The notes: a model not told the origin generated them from the letters alone. A stretch of 64,000 nt of DNA from Alteromonadaceae bacterium (GCA_027013165.1 JALUXV010000161.1:1-64000), one strand, 5' to 3'; positions 16,574 to 26,149 are shown, counted from the stretch's first letter. Numbers and translations are program-made.

Positions 16574-16666
16574 ACCTAAAAACACTACCTCTACTCTCTC
16601 ATGGTTAATTATTAACCAAAAAAGACAAAATAGAAAGTATGAATTGCTTTTAGCTACGTTCGCCTG

Positions 16667-17485
16667 TTAGGCAATGTTGACGCTTTTCACCTTATTTAGG
16701 CTGGCGGCAAAACGCATCAATATATCAGCGCATTGCTGTGGATGAGAAATGAACGGCGCATGGGCAGCGTGAGGTAGTACAACAGTATCAGCTTGAGGCT
16801 GTAACTCACAAATGCGATCAATGCCTGATGTGGGCACTAAACTATCTAGCCTACCGTACAAACGCAGAGTAGGCGCTTCTATTCGCGAGATTTTATCGCG
16901 GATGTCTTCGCTGGAAAGAAGCTTCAACCCTTCTTGTAGTGCAACCTGTGATGGTTCGGGGAATGCGGTAATTTGTGCTTTGATCTGTTTGATATCTTGC
17001 CGCGCCGTTTTGCTTCCCATCGCTTGAATCGCTAAAAAACGCTCTAAGGTTTTTCGGTAGTCATGTTCTAACTGATCTTCAAACATGGTCAGTAAATCAG
17101 GCGCAATACCTGGCCAGCAATTACCTGCAACAAATCTGGGTGTAGACGCTATGGTCACTAAACCATCCAACTCACGCTGCTGAGATAGCGCTAAATATTG
17201 AGCTACAAGCCCTCCCAATGACCATCCAACTACAATGCTATTTTTAGGAAGGTGAGGCGACAAGCAATCCGCCAATGCAGATGCAGTATAAGGCGTGGGT
17301 ACCACACCTTTGTTTTCGCCAAAGCCAGGTAAGTCGATAGTGGTAACGCGGAAATATTCACTAAGATAAGGTACAAACGACGAAAAAGCACCGCTGTTCA
17401 TCCCCCAACCATGCAGTAAAACCAGATCTTTTCCTGCACCCTGAGTACAGCTAACAATCGTTGAAGAGGTGTGTGACGCTTCCAC
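16667..17485 (-). CDS. bioH: Pimeloyl-ACP methyl ester carboxylesterase BioH
   Basis: BioH removes the methyl group from pimeloyl-ACP methyl ester in biotin synthesis. The 272-residue alpha/beta hydrolase begins at a GTG codon (17485) with AAAGGGT upstream. Motifs are LLHGWGMNSGAF (oxyanion region), nucleophile Ser89 in VGWSLGG, Asp214 in YGRLDSLVP and His242 in HAAHAPF. The length is slightly above the usual 255-260. It is divergent from comF with only 28 bp between the starts, the same bioH-gntX(comF) pairing as in E. coli, so the promoters must overlap. Confidence 0.92.
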   Translation of the reverse strand: MEASHTSSTIVSCTQGAGKDLVLLHGWGMNSGAFSSFVPYLSEYFRVTTIDLPGFGENKGVVPTPYTASALADCLSPHLPKNSIVVGWSLGGLVAQYLALSQQRELDGLVTIASTPRFVAGNCWPGIAPDLLTMFEDQLEHDYRKTLERFLAIQAMGSKTARQDIKQIKAQITAFPEPSQVALQEGLKLLSSEDIRDKISRIEAPTLRLYGRLDSLVPTSGIDRICELQPQADTVVLPHAAHAPFISHPQQCADILMRFAASLNKVKSVNIA

Positions 17486-17513
17486 AGTAAATACCCTTTA
17501 AAATAAAGCAACA

Positions 17514-18266
17514 ATGAACATGCAACACCATAATACATGGCGCAAGCGGTTACAGCACTTATTACAACGCGCTTTCAACTTTTCCTGTTTACTATGCTAT
17601 CAGCCAAGTGCCACCACAGTATGTCATTGGTGTGAAAACGATCTATTTTTTTTCGACAACACCACTTACGGCGAAAATCTACTGTCTTGTGGGTTAGTTT
17701 CTCGACATGTTAAACATTGCCACTATGACGCTCTATCGGTACTGGGTATATACACTGGGAGCCTTGCACACCTAGTACAAAAACTTAAATTTAGTCACTC
17801 TCTTGCCGCAGGGCGTATACTCGCCAACTGGTTTTATACCAAGCGAATTCAGTCGACAAAACAACTACCTCAGATATTACTACCCGTGCCCATTCATCCA
17901 ACGCGATTATTCTCTCGGCATTACAACCAAGCCACGGTGCTGGCTGATGATATTGGAACACTCGCAAACATTTCCGTAGAGCAATATTGGGCAATAAGAA
18001 TAGGAAGAAAAACTCAACACCATCTTAACCGGTCAGATCGGGCAACAAATGCCAAATCGGCGTTTTCACTGTCGACCCGCGGCTTAGATAAGCGGATAGC
18101 TAGCTCGAACATCACCTGCGTAGCCATCGTCGATGACATTATTACCACCGGCGTTACGGTAAATCACCTCGCTCAAAAACTTAAAAAACGTTACCCCCAA
18201 TTAACTATATACGTATGGGCAATGGCCTTTACCCCACCGCCCAAAAGTGCGTTGCTGAATGAGTAG
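17514..18266 (+). CDS. comF: ComF/GntX family phosphoribosyltransferase-like protein
   Basis: A protein of 250 residues. The N-terminal part has CxxC pairs (CLLC, CHWC) typical of the ComF zinc finger. The C-terminal part has the phosphoribosyltransferase signature (CVAIVDDIITTGVTV, residues about 202-216) after LPVPIHPTRLFSRHYNQA. ComF supports DNA uptake in competent bacteria; GntX in E. coli has been linked to use of DNA as a nutrient. The start at 17514 is one of two nearby ATGs (17514, 17520). Divergent from bioH. A role in natural transformation here would fit with comM at 49.5 kb but is inference. Confidence 0.88.
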   Translation: MNMQHHNTWRKRLQHLLQRAFNFSCLLCYQPSATTVCHWCENDLFFFDNTTYGENLLSCGLVSRHVKHCHYDALSVLGIYTGSLAHLVQKLKFSHSLAAGRILANWFYTKRIQSTKQLPQILLPVPIHPTRLFSRHYNQATVLADDIGTLANISVEQYWAIRIGRKTQHHLNRSDRATNAKSAFSLSTRGLDKRIASSNITCVAIVDDIITTGVTVNHLAQKLKKRYPQLTIYVWAMAFTPPPKSALLNE

Positions 18267-18352
18267 TGTTTTTGTTTGGTTAATATAGTATTGCCAACCA
18301 CAAACCGCTAAGCGTATGCTTTAACGATAAAAATGAAATAAAGGATACATGC

Positions 18353-19270
18353 GTGGCCACCGCTAATTTACTTGCTCTTCTTGATGATATCGCCACTTTG
18401 ATGGATGACATTGCTACCCTAAGTAAAGTTGCTGCACAAAAAACCGCAGGTGTCTTAGGTGACGACCTTGCCGTGAATGCGGATCAGGTTCGGGGGGTAA
18501 AGGCGGACAGAGAACTCCCCGTTGTCTGGGCTGTCGCTAAGGGCTCTTTGCTCAACAAAGCTATTTTAGTACCCGCAGCTTTAGCCATCAGCGCCTTTGC
18601 TCCTTCGCTAATAACTGTGTTGTTGGTGTTAGGTGGATTGTATTTATGCTTTGAGGGCGCTGAAAAGTTATTGCATAAATATTTGCCCCACGAGGACGAA
18701 GTTGAATCAAGGGAAGCACGAATAGAAGCGTTAGCACAAGATGATGTGGATATGGTTACCTTTGAAAAAGATAAGATCAAAGGAGCTATTCGCACCGACT
18801 TTATTCTCTCTGCTGAAATTATCGTCATTGCATTAGGTACGGTTAGCGACGCTACTTTAACCACACAAATTGGTGTGTTAGTCGCCTTGAGTTTAGCCGT
18901 TACCTTGGGCGTTTACGGTCTTGTTGCGGCATTGGTAAAAATGGACGATGTGGGTTTGTACATGTTACGAAAATCATTAACTGGCACCATGAATGGTTTT
19001 CAAAGAGTGGTTGGCCGAAGCTTACTCGTAGCAGCACCCGCATTAATGAAAACGCTGGCGGTTGTTGGCACGGTTGCCATGTTTTTGGTCGGCGGTGGTA
19101 TTTTAACTCATAGCATTGGCATGCTACACCATGTATCAGACTGGTTTGTTGCTATTGCACCAAGCTATTCACTCGTTATGTCAGTTGTGGCAGATGGTGT
19201 TGTTGGCATAGTTGCCGGAGCTATAATCGCAGTCATAGTGAGCGTCGGGTCAAAACTGAGAATGCGATAA
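18353..19270 (+). CDS. DUF808/YedI family membrane protein
   Basis: Starts at GTG 18353 with AAGGA eight bases upstream. The 305 residues begin with the family's characteristic segment (LLALLDDIATLMDDIATLSKVAAQKTAGVLGDDLAVNA in two overlapping parts), followed by several hydrophobic segments: about residues 70-105, 140-190, 215-260 and 270-300. It is an inner-membrane protein similar to E. coli YedI; the function is unknown. It is 107 bp upstream of the RimK-like gene on the same strand; whether it belongs to that operon is unclear. Confidence 0.85.
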   Translation: MATANLLALLDDIATLMDDIATLSKVAAQKTAGVLGDDLAVNADQVRGVKADRELPVVWAVAKGSLLNKAILVPAALAISAFAPSLITVLLVLGGLYLCFEGAEKLLHKYLPHEDEVESREARIEALAQDDVDMVTFEKDKIKGAIRTDFILSAEIIVIALGTVSDATLTTQIGVLVALSLAVTLGVYGLVAALVKMDDVGLYMLRKSLTGTMNGFQRVVGRSLLVAAPALMKTLAVVGTVAMFLVGGGILTHSIGMLHHVSDWFVAIAPSYSLVMSVVADGVVGIVAGAIIAVIVSVGSKLRMR

Positions 19271-19376
19271 AATTCTTTCTTGACGATAAAAATTTGTCAT
19301 TTTCTTTTCTTGTGTAATGTGCGTAAAACAGCGCTTAGTTTTTACATCAACACTCGAAAATTAGGCGAATTTGGCA

Positions 19377-20822
19377 ATGGCCAAAACACTTATAGTGGTA
19401 GATCAAGCGCACAGCTTACCTTCCATTGAAAATACAATTGAATTCTCTAGATATCTGGCAGAATTTCCGAAACTTCATGAGCCAAAAACTCGCATAATCA
19501 ATCTATGCGATACCGACAAGTATCTCAGTCATGGATACTATTGCTCGTTGCTGGCCGAAGCCAGACAACACCCTGTGATGCCAAGTGTCAGTACCATCAA
19601 TGATCTAGCTGAAGCCTCTAACCTAGAGGGGCAGGTGATTATTACACTTCCCATTGCTTTAACTAAATCGCTGAAAAGCACTTCGCATCGAATTAGCGTG
19701 TATTTCGGTTGGACCGCTATACCGGCCTACCAGAAGTTGGCGAAATATTTGTTTGCCCAATACCCAACTCCAATTCTTCAAGCGAATGTTTTTCAGCGTG
19801 AAAGTAACTGGTACGTCTCGTTGGAAACCCCATGCTATCAAGACTTGCAAAGCGAAGAGCTGACAATTTTTATAGAGCAGCTTAAGGTGTTCACGCAAAA
19901 AATTTGGCGAAGTCACAACCGTAAAGCCTTTCGCTGGGATATGGCAATTCTTGTGAACTCACAGGAAAAAACGCCACCAAGTGACCGCCTTGCACTCAAT
20001 AAATTTGTCAAAGCGGCAGCTCAGGTAGGCATTAATGCCGAATTAGTCAGTGCTGAGCACATAGGCCAGCTTGACCGCTATGACGCATTGTTCCTGCGCG
20101 AAACAACAGCTATTAAAAGCCATACGTATAAGTTGGCCCGACAAGCTGAGCAAGAAGGCTTGGTGGTTATTGATGACCCCCAATCTATTTTGCGCTGCTG
20201 CAATAAGGTGTTCCTGCACGATGCTTTCAGTTATCACGGTGTACCGTCACCCAAAACAGAGTTTGTTTCTGCCGCTAATGACACTGTAATCAACACTATT
20301 GAAAAGCAGTTTGGCTACCCTGTAGTACTTAAACTGCCGGAAAGTTCTTTCTCACTCGGCGTGTACAAAGCCCAAGATAGAACAGAGCTTGTCAATAGGT
20401 TGACCCAATTGCTGGACGAGTCAGCTTTGGTGTTGGTACAGGAGTACCTGTATACAGAGTTTGACTGGAGAATTGGCGTGCTAAATGGTCGAGCCCTTTA
20501 TGCGTGTCGCTATCACATGGCGCGTAATCACTGGCAAATATACAACCACGGTGCTAAACGAAACGTGTCGGGTGACTTTGACACCCTGCCAACATTTGAA
20601 GTACCAAGGGCGGTACTTAATGCAGCGACTAAGGCTTGTGAATTTATCGGCAACGGTTTGTACGGCGTAGATATCAAGCAACGAGGTGACGATGTGTTCG
20701 TTATCGAGGTGAATGATAATCCCAGTATTGAACATAAGGTTGAGGACAAGTATCTGGGTGACGAATTATACATGCAGATCATGCAAGTCTTTGTCGAACG
20801 ATTGGAAGGTAGAGGGAAGTGA
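19377..20822 (+). CDS. RimK-like ATP-grasp ligase with RLAN domain
   Basis: A protein of 481 residues. The ATG at 19377 is preferred over an in-frame TTG at 19371. Residues about 1-160 match the RimK-like ATP-grasp N-terminal (RLAN) type, beginning KTLIVVDQAHSLPSIEN. Residues about 195-475 are the ATP-grasp core: FGYPVVLKLPESSFSLGVY (ATP-binding Lys and loop), VLVQEYLYTEFDWRIGVLNG and VFVIEVNDNPSIEH (the Glu/Asn metal ligands). Such enzymes attach an amino acid or peptide to a carboxylate; the substrate here is unknown. The stop codon overlaps the GTG start of the GNAT-C39 gene by four bases, so they are translationally coupled. Confidence 0.88.
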   Translation: MAKTLIVVDQAHSLPSIENTIEFSRYLAEFPKLHEPKTRIINLCDTDKYLSHGYYCSLLAEARQHPVMPSVSTINDLAEASNLEGQVIITLPIALTKSLKSTSHRISVYFGWTAIPAYQKLAKYLFAQYPTPILQANVFQRESNWYVSLETPCYQDLQSEELTIFIEQLKVFTQKIWRSHNRKAFRWDMAILVNSQEKTPPSDRLALNKFVKAAAQVGINAELVSAEHIGQLDRYDALFLRETTAIKSHTYKLARQAEQEGLVVIDDPQSILRCCNKVFLHDAFSYHGVPSPKTEFVSAANDTVINTIEKQFGYPVVLKLPESSFSLGVYKAQDRTELVNRLTQLLDESALVLVQEYLYTEFDWRIGVLNGRALYACRYHMARNHWQIYNHGAKRNVSGDFDTLPTFEVPRAVLNAATKACEFIGNGLYGVDIKQRGDDVFVIEVNDNPSIEHKVEDKYLGDELYMQIMQVFVERLEGRGK

Positions 20823-21952
20823 ACCAAGCAAGCCCAAATGTTCCCATGGAGCCTTTGATGGAGTGTCGTGATGCGGATATTACTGACTTAGCAGCCTTGG
20901 TTTCGTTGGAAAATCGTGCTTTTAGCTCAGACAAACTCAGCAAGCGTCAGTTTCAATATTGGCTTAAAGCATCCAACAAAGTTTTTCTGGTAGCAGTTTC
21001 TCCGGACAAGCGCATTGTAGGCTATGGCTTGGTTATCATGCGTAAAGGCACGCGTCTGGCGAGACTTTACTCGATTGCCATAGATCCACAATGTCATGGG
21101 ATAGGCTTAGGTTGTCGTCTGTTACAAGAGCTTGAGCAGCGTACTTTGGCCTTCGAGAAGCTATTTATGCGCCTAGAGGTATCAAAAACTAACGATGCCG
21201 CTATACGGCTATACAAACGTATGGGCTATCGGGTATTTGGCCATTACCCACACTATTATGAGGACGAGTCTGACGCTTTGCGAATGCAGAAAGCCATTCA
21301 CAATAACGGTGGTGGTAGGGTTTTTCAACCGTATCCTTGGTATCAACAAACCACAGAGTTTACTTGCGGCCCCTCTGCGTTGATGATGGCCATGGCGAAA
21401 CTGCAACCGGAAATGACATTTTCCCAGGAACTTGAATTAGATGTATGGCGAGAGGCTACCACAATATTTATGACCTCTGGCCATGGTGGTTGTCATCCTA
21501 TCGGATTGGCATTAGCTGCTCAAAAGCGAGGATACAAAACAGCGGTGTACATGAATCAGTCGCCGCCACTATTTACCAACAGTGTGCGCAGCGAGCGTAA
21601 GAAGCAAATTTTAACCTTGGTAGAGCAGCAGTTTGTGCATCAAGCAGAACTCAAAGAAGTGAAACTACATTTCGACGAGATCAATCTGGAAATAATAGAA
21701 AAGGCAATATCTCAAGGTGCGACCATAATTAGTTTAATAAGTACCTATCAGTTTGATGGCAATAAAGTGCCCCACTGGGTCACGATAACAGCGGTAGATA
21801 AGCACTATTTATATCTACATGACCCAGATTTAGATACCGAAAAAGACCTTCCGGTTGATTGCCAGCATATACCTATTGCCAGAGAGGATTTTACCAGGCT
21901 GTCTAGCTATGGCAAAGCGCGTTTGCGAACCGCTGTATTTTTGTATAACTAA
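20819..21952 (+). CDS. GNAT acetyltransferase fused to C39-like cysteine peptidase
   Basis: A two-domain protein of 377 residues. Residues about 15-160 form a GNAT domain with the acetyl-CoA loop QCHGIGLGCRLLQEL and the C-terminal VSKTNDAAIRLYKRMGY. Residues about 170-375 form a peptidase C39-like domain: Gln176/177, Cys183 in TEFTCGPSALMMAMA, His319 in VPHWVTITAVD and Asp335 in LHDPD make up a papain-like set. No signal peptide or membrane helix is visible. Coupled by a GTGA overlap to the RimK-like ligase; the pair is conserved in proteobacteria and has been interpreted as making and trimming a modified peptide. The start could also be the ATG at 20846. Confidence 0.88.
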   Translation: MNQASPNVPMEPLMECRDADITDLAALVSLENRAFSSDKLSKRQFQYWLKASNKVFLVAVSPDKRIVGYGLVIMRKGTRLARLYSIAIDPQCHGIGLGCRLLQELEQRTLAFEKLFMRLEVSKTNDAAIRLYKRMGYRVFGHYPHYYEDESDALRMQKAIHNNGGGRVFQPYPWYQQTTEFTCGPSALMMAMAKLQPEMTFSQELELDVWREATTIFMTSGHGGCHPIGLALAAQKRGYKTAVYMNQSPPLFTNSVRSERKKQILTLVEQQFVHQAELKEVKLHFDEINLEIIEKAISQGATIISLISTYQFDGNKVPHWVTITAVDKHYLYLHDPDLDTEKDLPVDCQHIPIAREDFTRLSSYGKARLRTAVFLYN

Positions 21953-21964
21953 GCGAGTGATTTT

Positions 21965-22747
21965 ATGAACAATACCCATCAAAACACAGTTGAAGTTACT
22001 GTATTGGCAGACAAAGTTCAACTTAAGCTTATTGAGAAAGCTTTGGACAAGCGCGTGTTTTCACAGCGCTACAAAGATGTTTTATTCATTGGCTACCCAA
22101 AATCATTTACGTACATATTTGACTATGGTGCCGTAGTATTTTGGTCTGTTACTGAAGAACGCAAAGCGTATCTGTTGGATATTCTGAAAACCAATTCGCA
22201 GCTGCACGACGAACTGCACACAGAAGTATTCCCATACCGAGTAGAAGCTAGTGCAACCGTAACCATGTTAGACGACGAAATTCTGATCAATGCAAAAGAA
22301 CAGCGCGACCTTTTAGCCATTAGCCATGCATTAGCTCAGTCGGCAAAACTAGAGCAATTTGAAAGCCGAGCAGAGCGTACCATTAAAGATAATGCTTACT
22401 TATCTGCGAGCTTGGCTAAAACGGGTAAAATCCCACTTTCGCGTAAAGAACTGGCGAAACTCAGAGGAAATTTATTCAAAACAAAAAGCGATATCTTGCT
22501 TCACTACAGTTTACTCGATACGCCCGACTTTTTCTGGCAGAACCCTGACTTGGAATCAATTTATCAAGCCTTGGCCAAATACCTAGAATTGGTTCCACGG
22601 GTCGAATTGCTGACGTTGAAGCTCGAAACAATTCATGAACTATTGGAGATGCTAGCAGCTGAGCAAAACCATAAGCACTCGGCCTTTCTAGAGTGGATTA
22701 TTATTATCTTGATAGCCGTAGACATCGCTGTTTACTTTGGCCATTAA
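21965..22747 (+). CDS. DUF155/RMD1 family protein
   Basis: A protein of 260 residues that begins 12 bp after the GNAT-C39 gene and is probably the last gene of that operon. The fold is the DUF155 family known in eukaryotes as RMD1/SIF3: the central FDYGAVVFWSVTEER is the family signature and the C-terminus has a hydrophobic helix (WIIIILIAVDIAVYF) preceded by a charged helical region (LELVPRVELLTLKLETIHELLE). It is predicted to be tail-anchored with most of the protein in the cytoplasm. The molecular function in bacteria is unknown. Confidence 0.85.
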   Translation: MNNTHQNTVEVTVLADKVQLKLIEKALDKRVFSQRYKDVLFIGYPKSFTYIFDYGAVVFWSVTEERKAYLLDILKTNSQLHDELHTEVFPYRVEASATVTMLDDEILINAKEQRDLLAISHALAQSAKLEQFESRAERTIKDNAYLSASLAKTGKIPLSRKELAKLRGNLFKTKSDILLHYSLLDTPDFFWQNPDLESIYQALAKYLELVPRVELLTLKLETIHELLEMLAAEQNHKHSAFLEWIIIILIAVDIAVYFGH

Positions 22748-22756
22748 ACATGGGTG

Positions 22757-22785
22757 GAACCTGCCTTCAGTGCGGAGGCGGGTTC
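22757..22785. terminator. Hairpin between convergent genes
   Basis: The arms GAACCTGCC (22757-22765) and GGCGGGTTC (22777-22785) pair over nine bases with one G-T pair, between the DUF155 gene and the convergent substrate-binding protein gene. There is no clear T-run on either side, so termination is plausible but unproven. Confidence 0.5.
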
Positions 22786-23465
22786 TACTGAGGCCGCGTT
22801 TTCCATTGGTGAATGGCATTGTTGAGTTGCTCAATGAAAAGCCTATTGGTGCTATTGTCATGGCACACAAATGCTTCGCGCGAGGTATGGATAGGTCTGT
22901 CTTTTCGGAACTGCGGAATAGGGAGTCGTAAACTCTGGGCAGCGCCATGAATATCAACAAGGTAACTAATTACAGCATCCACACGTCCAAGGGTTAAGAA
23001 TTGTAAAACAGTAGCGTCATCGTCTAATTCTATGTAATTCGCCGGAAAGGATTGGCGAATGCCACCATAGCTAAATCCGCGACGGATACCTATTCTTGAC
23101 GCTTCATTAAGCTCAGCTAAAGGTTGTTCCTCTACTGTGAAGATATAAGCATTGGTGACTGCGAGTGGATGACTTTCTAGCAAGGTATCTTTTTCCAGTA
23201 TGGTTTCTGTACTGGCAGGGAAAATGCAGTTCAGATAGTCTTTGTAAAACTCAACTTCGACCCGACTTGGGGGCATAAACACCACATCTATGTTGTCTAA
23301 CGTTGACAAAAAACGATTGTACAAACCTTCCGGTGCAGGAGGTTGTGTTAGGGTATTGGCTATTTCTGAAACCGCGATGGTGTAACGCTCGTCACTTTTC
23401 GCAGCCGAAGTCGTTGTAAGGGCAAATAGTAATATCCCAAGCACTGCTGATTGTATACTTTTCAC
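22785..23465 (-). CDS. Periplasmic substrate-binding protein, family 3-like
   Basis: A GTG start at 23465 is preferred: GGAG lies upstream and the product then begins with a signal peptide (VKSIQSAVLGILLFALTTTSAAKS). The longer frame from 23534 would overlap the M14 peptidase gene and hide the signal. The mature protein of about 200 residues has the family 3 solute-binding pattern (VVFMPPSRVEVEF, SRIGIRRGFSYGG, LGRVDAVISYLVD), but no permease or ATPase genes are adjacent. It could be a sensor or a diverged amino-acid-binding protein; the ligand is unknown. Confidence 0.75.
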   Translation of the reverse strand: MKSIQSAVLGILLFALTTTSAAKSDERYTIAVSEIANTLTQPPAPEGLYNRFLSTLDNIDVVFMPPSRVEVEFYKDYLNCIFPASTETILEKDTLLESHPLAVTNAYIFTVEEQPLAELNEASRIGIRRGFSYGGIRQSFPANYIELDDDATVLQFLTLGRVDAVISYLVDIHGAAQSLRLPIPQFRKDRPIHTSREAFVCHDNSTNRLFIEQLNNAIHQWKTRPQ

Positions 23466-23502
23466 TACTTGCCATTCTCCATAGAATCTAGCGCACTGAC
23501 AC

Positions 23503-26106
23503 TTAACGTATAAATGGCCACATATAAATAGCATTGGCCATCATTTTATTAGTGCCATGCCAGTAGCCTCTAAATTGGGTGTTATCAACAAATCCTATGA
23601 CTAGCCCGTTACCTACTCGTGTTGTTACCACCGCCGGAGTGTCTGCAATGAGGTTGACCATGGCTTTATCACTGAAACCCGCAAGTAGTGGTGCACCAGA
23701 GTAAACGGCGGGGGTAGTGAACGGAGAGTAGTCATTACTGACAATCATATTGCTTGTTTTGAACAAGGGTAATGTTTCGGCGTTAAAACCGTAAAACAGC
23801 GGGTGCGAAACATCGATATTGGCTTGATAGACGGTGCCTGCAACGAGTTTACGGGCATACAAAGCATCCTTTTCGGCGAAAGAAAGATCACTAGTTTCAA
23901 ATGCGGCATCTATCACACCATTATCGACCACCTCTGCGGCAAGCCATCCCTGCGCTGATAAAAATCGCAATGCAGACTTTTGACCAATCACCACACCACC
24001 TTGCTTAATCCAGTGTTCTAGTTTTTGGATGGCTTGTTCCGACAGTTGATAACGGCCATCGGCAAATACAATATGCGTATATGGCATCAAAGAAGTCGTG
24101 GTGAGTTTTGCTTGCTCTACAATGCTCGCAGCTAAGCCAATGCGAGTATCAAACAAGTGCCAAATTTCCCCCACATCGTACTCTCGCGTGCCTTCACCAC
24201 CCACAATAAGCACATTTGGCGGCGTGGCGGGTACAATTGAACGGCTACCCAAATCGACACCTGATAGGGTTAATCCCGACTTCAAAGCATACACGGGTAC
24301 TTCAAACTGCTTGGCTAGATAAACCAAATACTCAGCTAGCGGCTGCCCTTCATTACCACTTGAGGGTATTACCACACTACCCGGCGCAAATTGATGACGA
24401 CTCCCGTCTACTAACGTCGCTGTGAATGACTTACTGGTAATACGCGCAGATACGTCATGCTCCAACAGGGCTTGCAGCAAGGCTGGAGCATAATACTCAT
24501 CCCAGCCGAATCCATAAGCATAAGCGTCTTGAGGTAATGCATCTGGCAATGGCGGTTTGGCTAGCTCAACATTCGCGGCCGTTTTAACATTTCTGGCATC
24601 TCGTTTTGAAACGGGCTGATAAGCCAGGTTAAAAGCATAGGCAATATGCCAGCTCGACACATCGTAAAAGGTATTGTTTTCGAAACTTGTTTGCGTTGAA
24701 AACAGCGACTTAATCAAACGATATTGAGGCTGATCTAACGGGATATAAATCGCATTCCTTGCCTCAAAGGTTTTATCGCGCAAAGTAATGTCTCGATTCA
24801 CTATGTCATAGCGAATATTGTGCTGAGTAAGTATAGAAAGGAATCGAGTAAACCTACCCGTATCCTTAGGCTGTTCAATCAGATACCCTGCATCAGTATC
24901 ATTTTCGACCAATGTTTCAGTGCTTTTTACAAAGGTCACTTGATAGTCGAGTAACGCCGCTTTATTAGCTACAGCACCTTCAAAGGTACTGAGCGAGGTA
25001 GTCACTTGATTAGCAATGGTATCGGCAAAGGCTACGGGGCCATTGATTGATGATTGCAAATGCCCCCGTGAACTGGCTTGTTCGAACAAAATACCCACGC
25101 TGCCGTGAATATCTGGATAGGTTGATCCTTTACCGACATAAAAATCGTCAAAGGCCTCTTCGGTAAAATAAAGCTCTCCCGCAGCATCTAGCGCTTTAGC
25201 ATGGTACTTAGCCAAAGCCTCAGTAAGCGTTACATTGCCATCTGGTGTTAATGGATTTTTACGAGAGCGTACGCCAGGTTGGAAAAAGTAAGTGCTATTG
25301 GTACCCATTTCGTGAAAGTCGGTGAGTACGTGTGGGCGCCACTGGTGAAATTTCCCAATACGGGCACGTGACTCGGGGTGAGTAAGTAGTAACCAGTCTC
25401 GATTTAAGTCGAACCAATAGTGATTCGTTCTGCCGGAAGGCCAGCCTTCGTCGTGCTCTCTGTGTTGCGGATCTGCAACCAACTGCTGGCCTTTATGCAT
25501 GTTGGCCCACTGGGCAAACCGTGACAAACCATCGGGGTTGAATGACGGATCGAGCAATATCACATTCTCGCTTAGCATTTTCTCTACGCCTGCCGATTGC
25601 GCTGCTGCTAAGTAATACGCTACAACAAGAGATGCATTCGCGCCGGAGGGCTCGTTGCCATGTACGCTGTAGCCCATGTAAATCACAAGTGGAGCGTCGT
25701 CTTCTGGGCGGTTACCATTTACCACAGTGTCCACATGAGTTGACTGAATGGTGTCTATGTTTGAATGATTTTCCGGTGAAGTAATTGTGAGTAATAGTAA
25801 GGGACGATTCTCGTGGGTGCGTCCTGTTTCTTCAATAGTTACCCGAGGAGAAGCACTGGCGAGTTGATACATATAACTTACCAATTGATCGTGTCTTACA
25901 TGCCACTCTCCAACATTTGCACCTAATACTGACTCAGGTGTGGGAATACTGGGGTCTAGCGCAGTGCCTTCCGGTAAAAAAGCTGCCGCAACTCGACCGC
26001 CTTTATCTACCGAAACCGCAGCATAAACACTGCCAACTACACCAGTAACTAGCACTAAAACATACAAGCTGGCGGTAAAGACTCGCCGAATCAACGTGGT
26101 AACCAT
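23503..26106 (-). CDS. Secreted M14 family zinc carboxypeptidase
   Basis: An 867-residue protein with an N-terminal signal or membrane segment (residues about 10-30). The M14 domain covers about 65-380: zinc ligands His149 and Glu152 in YSVHGNEPSG, His265 in DFHEMG, and the catalytic Glu342 in GILFEQAS. The region about 520-850 has a class I glutamine-amidotransferase-like appearance (NVLIVGGEGTREYDVGEIW, HIVFADGRYQ), as in other large M14 peptidases of marine gammaproteobacteria. It probably degrades peptides in the periplasm or outside the cell. The substrate-binding protein gene follows on the same strand. Confidence 0.88.
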   Translation of the reverse strand: MVTTLIRRVFTASLYVLVLVTGVVGSVYAAVSVDKGGRVAAAFLPEGTALDPSIPTPESVLGANVGEWHVRHDQLVSYMYQLASASPRVTIEETGRTHENRPLLLLTITSPENHSNIDTIQSTHVDTVVNGNRPEDDAPLVIYMGYSVHGNEPSGANASLVVAYYLAAAQSAGVEKMLSENVILLDPSFNPDGLSRFAQWANMHKGQQLVADPQHREHDEGWPSGRTNHYWFDLNRDWLLLTHPESRARIGKFHQWRPHVLTDFHEMGTNSTYFFQPGVRSRKNPLTPDGNVTLTEALAKYHAKALDAAGELYFTEEAFDDFYVGKGSTYPDIHGSVGILFEQASSRGHLQSSINGPVAFADTIANQVTTSLSTFEGAVANKAALLDYQVTFVKSTETLVENDTDAGYLIEQPKDTGRFTRFLSILTQHNIRYDIVNRDITLRDKTFEARNAIYIPLDQPQYRLIKSLFSTQTSFENNTFYDVSSWHIAYAFNLAYQPVSKRDARNVKTAANVELAKPPLPDALPQDAYAYGFGWDEYYAPALLQALLEHDVSARITSKSFTATLVDGSRHQFAPGSVVIPSSGNEGQPLAEYLVYLAKQFEVPVYALKSGLTLSGVDLGSRSIVPATPPNVLIVGGEGTREYDVGEIWHLFDTRIGLAASIVEQAKLTTTSLMPYTHIVFADGRYQLSEQAIQKLEHWIKQGGVVIGQKSALRFLSAQGWLAAEVVDNGVIDAAFETSDLSFAEKDALYARKLVAGTVYQANIDVSHPLFYGFNAETLPLFKTSNMIVSNDYSPFTTPAVYSGAPLLAGFSDKAMVNLIADTPAVVTTRVGNGLVIGFVDNTQFRGYWHGTNKMMANAIYMWPFIR

Positions 26107-26149
26107 GATATTCCTGTCTTTTATTTTTACTCTTTCACGGAATTTAACA

